From Pricia antarctica (GTDB lineage: Bacteria; Bacteroidota; Bacteroidia; Flavobacteriales; Flavobacteriaceae), in contig NZ_FNAO01000001.1 of assembly GCF_900101815.1 (NCBI RefSeq), positions 248,001 through 312,000 of the forward strand: 64,000 bases of DNA, in the 5' to 3' direction. Of the stretch, positions 62,833-64,000 are shown one piece after another (positions within the stretch are counted from its first letter, which is position 1; each line of letters opens with the position of its first letter). The notes beneath the pieces are model-generated. The model did not search any database. It had not been told where the DNA came from and worked only from the letters and a program-made list of their open reading frames with translations. The position numbers were made by a program, and so were the translations under genes.

Positions 62833-64000
62833 ATGGTTCCAGAGATAGAAAAAGCATCCTTACCAGAAATCAAGACCTTCCAAGAAGAAAAACTGCGGGA
62901 GCTTTTGGAATATCTGAATACGAATTCACCGTATTATCAGCGGTTGTTCCGTAAGCATAAAATAAGTTCCAATGCGGTCTCAACTTTAGAAGATCTGAGT
63001 CGTATTCCTACTACTTCAAAGGAAGATCTTCAAAAGTATAACGATGACTTTTTGTGCGTTCCGAAAAAAAAAATCGTTGATTTTGTAACCACATCGGGTA
63101 CACTTGGCGAACCTGTGACCATTGGTTTGACTGATGCCGATCTTGACCGATTGGCCTATAATGAGGCGATTTCGTTTGCCTGCGCCGGGGTGACCGACGA
63201 AGACGTTTTACAATTGACCACAACTATCGACCGCCGTTTTATGGCGGGGCTTGCCTATTTTCTCGGCGCCAGAAAGCTGGGGGCAGGAATCATACGCGTC
63301 GGGGCAGGCATCCCTGAATTACATTGGGATACCATTCAAAAATTCAGGCCTTCCTATTTAATTGTGGTACCCTCTTTCCTATTAAAATTAATAGAGTACG
63401 CCGAACAACATGATATCGATGTGAACGCTTCACAAATAAAAGGAGCGATTTGCATCGGCGAATCGCTGCGCGACCAAGATTTCTCGCTCAACGTCTTGGC
63501 CAATAAGATAAAATCGGCTTGGAACATTAAACTATATTCCACCTACGCCTCCACCGAAATGAGCACAGCGTTCACCGAGTGTTCGGAGCAGCAAGGTGGT
63601 CACCATCACCCGGAACTGATTATCACGGAAATTTTGGACGATGAAGAGAAACCCGTTCCCGATGGCACCGAAGGCGAGCTGGTCATCACGACTTTGGGGG
63701 TTGAGGCCATGCCCCTATTACGGTTTAAGACCGGCGACATGGTTGTAGCCCATACCGCGCCCTGCGATTGCGGAAGGAACACCTTGAGACTGGGCCCCGT
63801 TGTAGGCCGTAAAAAACAAATGATCAAATATAAAGGCACCACACTCTATCCGCCCGCCATGCACAATGCATTAAACGGTTTTCCCGAGGTGGACAATTTT
63901 GTTATCGAAATCTACCATAATAGCATCGGCACGGATGAAATTCGAATCAAAATCGCTACAAAAACGCCTTCCGAAGAACTTTTGCAAACGATAAAAGATC
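62833..64000 (+). CDS. phenylacetate-CoA ligase-like AMP-forming enzyme, 3' end outside window
   Basis: 389 codons are present and the frame is still open at the window end. The ATG at 62833 (MVPEIEKASLPEIKTF) is chosen; a GTG at 62800 overlapping the C45 stop is also in frame. AMP-binding motif FVTTSGTLGEPVTIG is near residue 80, IGESLRDQDF and YSTYASTEMSTAF follow, and LLRFKTGDMV marks the adenylate-binding C-terminal part. It should activate an aryl acid, most likely 4-coumarate from the ammonia-lyase, as thioester on CoA or ACP. Activation target is inferred from context. Confidence 0.9.
   Translation, partial: MVPEIEKASLPEIKTFQEEKLRELLEYLNTNSPYYQRLFRKHKISSNAVSTLEDLSRIPTTSKEDLQKYNDDFLCVPKKKIVDFVTTSGTLGEPVTIGLTDADLDRLAYNEAISFACAGVTDEDVLQLTTTIDRRFMAGLAYFLGARKLGAGIIRVGAGIPELHWDTIQKFRPSYLIVVPSFLLKLIEYAEQHDIDVNASQIKGAICIGESLRDQDFSLNVLANKIKSAWNIKLYSTYASTEMSTAFTECSEQQGGHHHPELIITEILDDEEKPVPDGTEGELVITTLGVEAMPLLRFKTGDMVVAHTAPCDCGRNTLRLGPVVGRKKQMIKYKGTTLYPPAMHNALNGFPEVDNFVIEIYHNSIGTDEIRIKIATKTPSEELLQTIKD

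Overview
The window looks like chromosome from a flexirubin- and carotenoid-pigmented member of the Flavobacteriaceae (Bacteroidetes); I cannot name the genus. The evidence is: promoter elements of the TAnnTTTG type; a secreted protein with a type IX secretion (Por) tail; a DUF1501/DUF1800 pair; ribosomal protein L21 carrying the long C-terminal extension found in Flavobacteriia; a lycopene beta-cyclase; and a tyrosine ammonia-lyase that closely resembles the Flavobacterium johnsoniae enzyme. All genes look chromosomal. I see no phage, insertion sequence, CRISPR array, rRNA or tRNA gene.

Region 1 (1-29.8 kb) holds housekeeping and secreted-hydrolase genes in short units. In order: a GH63-like glucosidase cut by the window start, a PIG-L deacetylase, a uracil-DNA glycosylase-superfamily protein, an amidohydrolase/S41 protease fusion, a divergent DtxR/MntR-type regulator facing lycopene cyclase, rplU-rpmA, a DUF4199 membrane protein, two exported hydrolases (beta-lactamase-like and CocE-like), a thioredoxin-like lipid/cell-envelope type protein, a YraN/ACT pair, the DUF1800-DUF1501 pair, metG, tex, a histone-deacetylase-like protein, a second serine hydrolase and a small exported protein of unknown function.

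Region 2 (29.9 kb to the right edge, probably continuing) is a flexirubin-type aryl-polyene/dialkylresorcinol gene cluster. A halogenase-like flavoprotein is divergent from the long plus-strand series. That series starts with a tyrosine ammonia-lyase, which should make the 4-coumaryl starter, and runs through ketosynthases, two acyl carrier proteins, ketoreductase, several hotdog-fold dehydratase/thioesterase proteins, DarA and DarB (the dialkylresorcinol head), a methyltransferase, several acyltransferases (LpxL-like, BtrH-like, PlsC fused to an MMPL pump), an ABC-2 exporter, a LolA-like carrier, a lipoprotein, a GT2-DUF2062 protein, a CrtI-like polyene oxidoreductase, a cupin/JmjC-type oxygenase, a C45 Ntn-hydrolase and a phenylacetate-CoA-ligase-like enzyme cut by the window end. 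Many genes overlap by 1 to 20 bases, which indicates translational coupling.

How it fits together (inference on top of known flexirubin logic): ammonia-lyase and the AMP ligase provide an activated coumaryl starter. The ketosynthase/chain-length-factor pair, ketoreductase, dehydratases and two ACPs extend it to a polyene. DarA/DarB make the dialkylresorcinol. An acyltransferase joins them as an ester. Methylation and possibly halogenation decorate the aryl ring. MMPL, ABC, LolA and lipoprotein functions move the pigment to the outer membrane. Points most worth a second look are the halogenase signature, the BtrH-like candidate ester-forming enzyme, the MMPL-PlsC fusion, the MntR-like regulator with altered metal-site motifs, a promoter framed by an 11-bp dyad, two heptamer tandem arrays, and a repeat-derived insertion inside metG.
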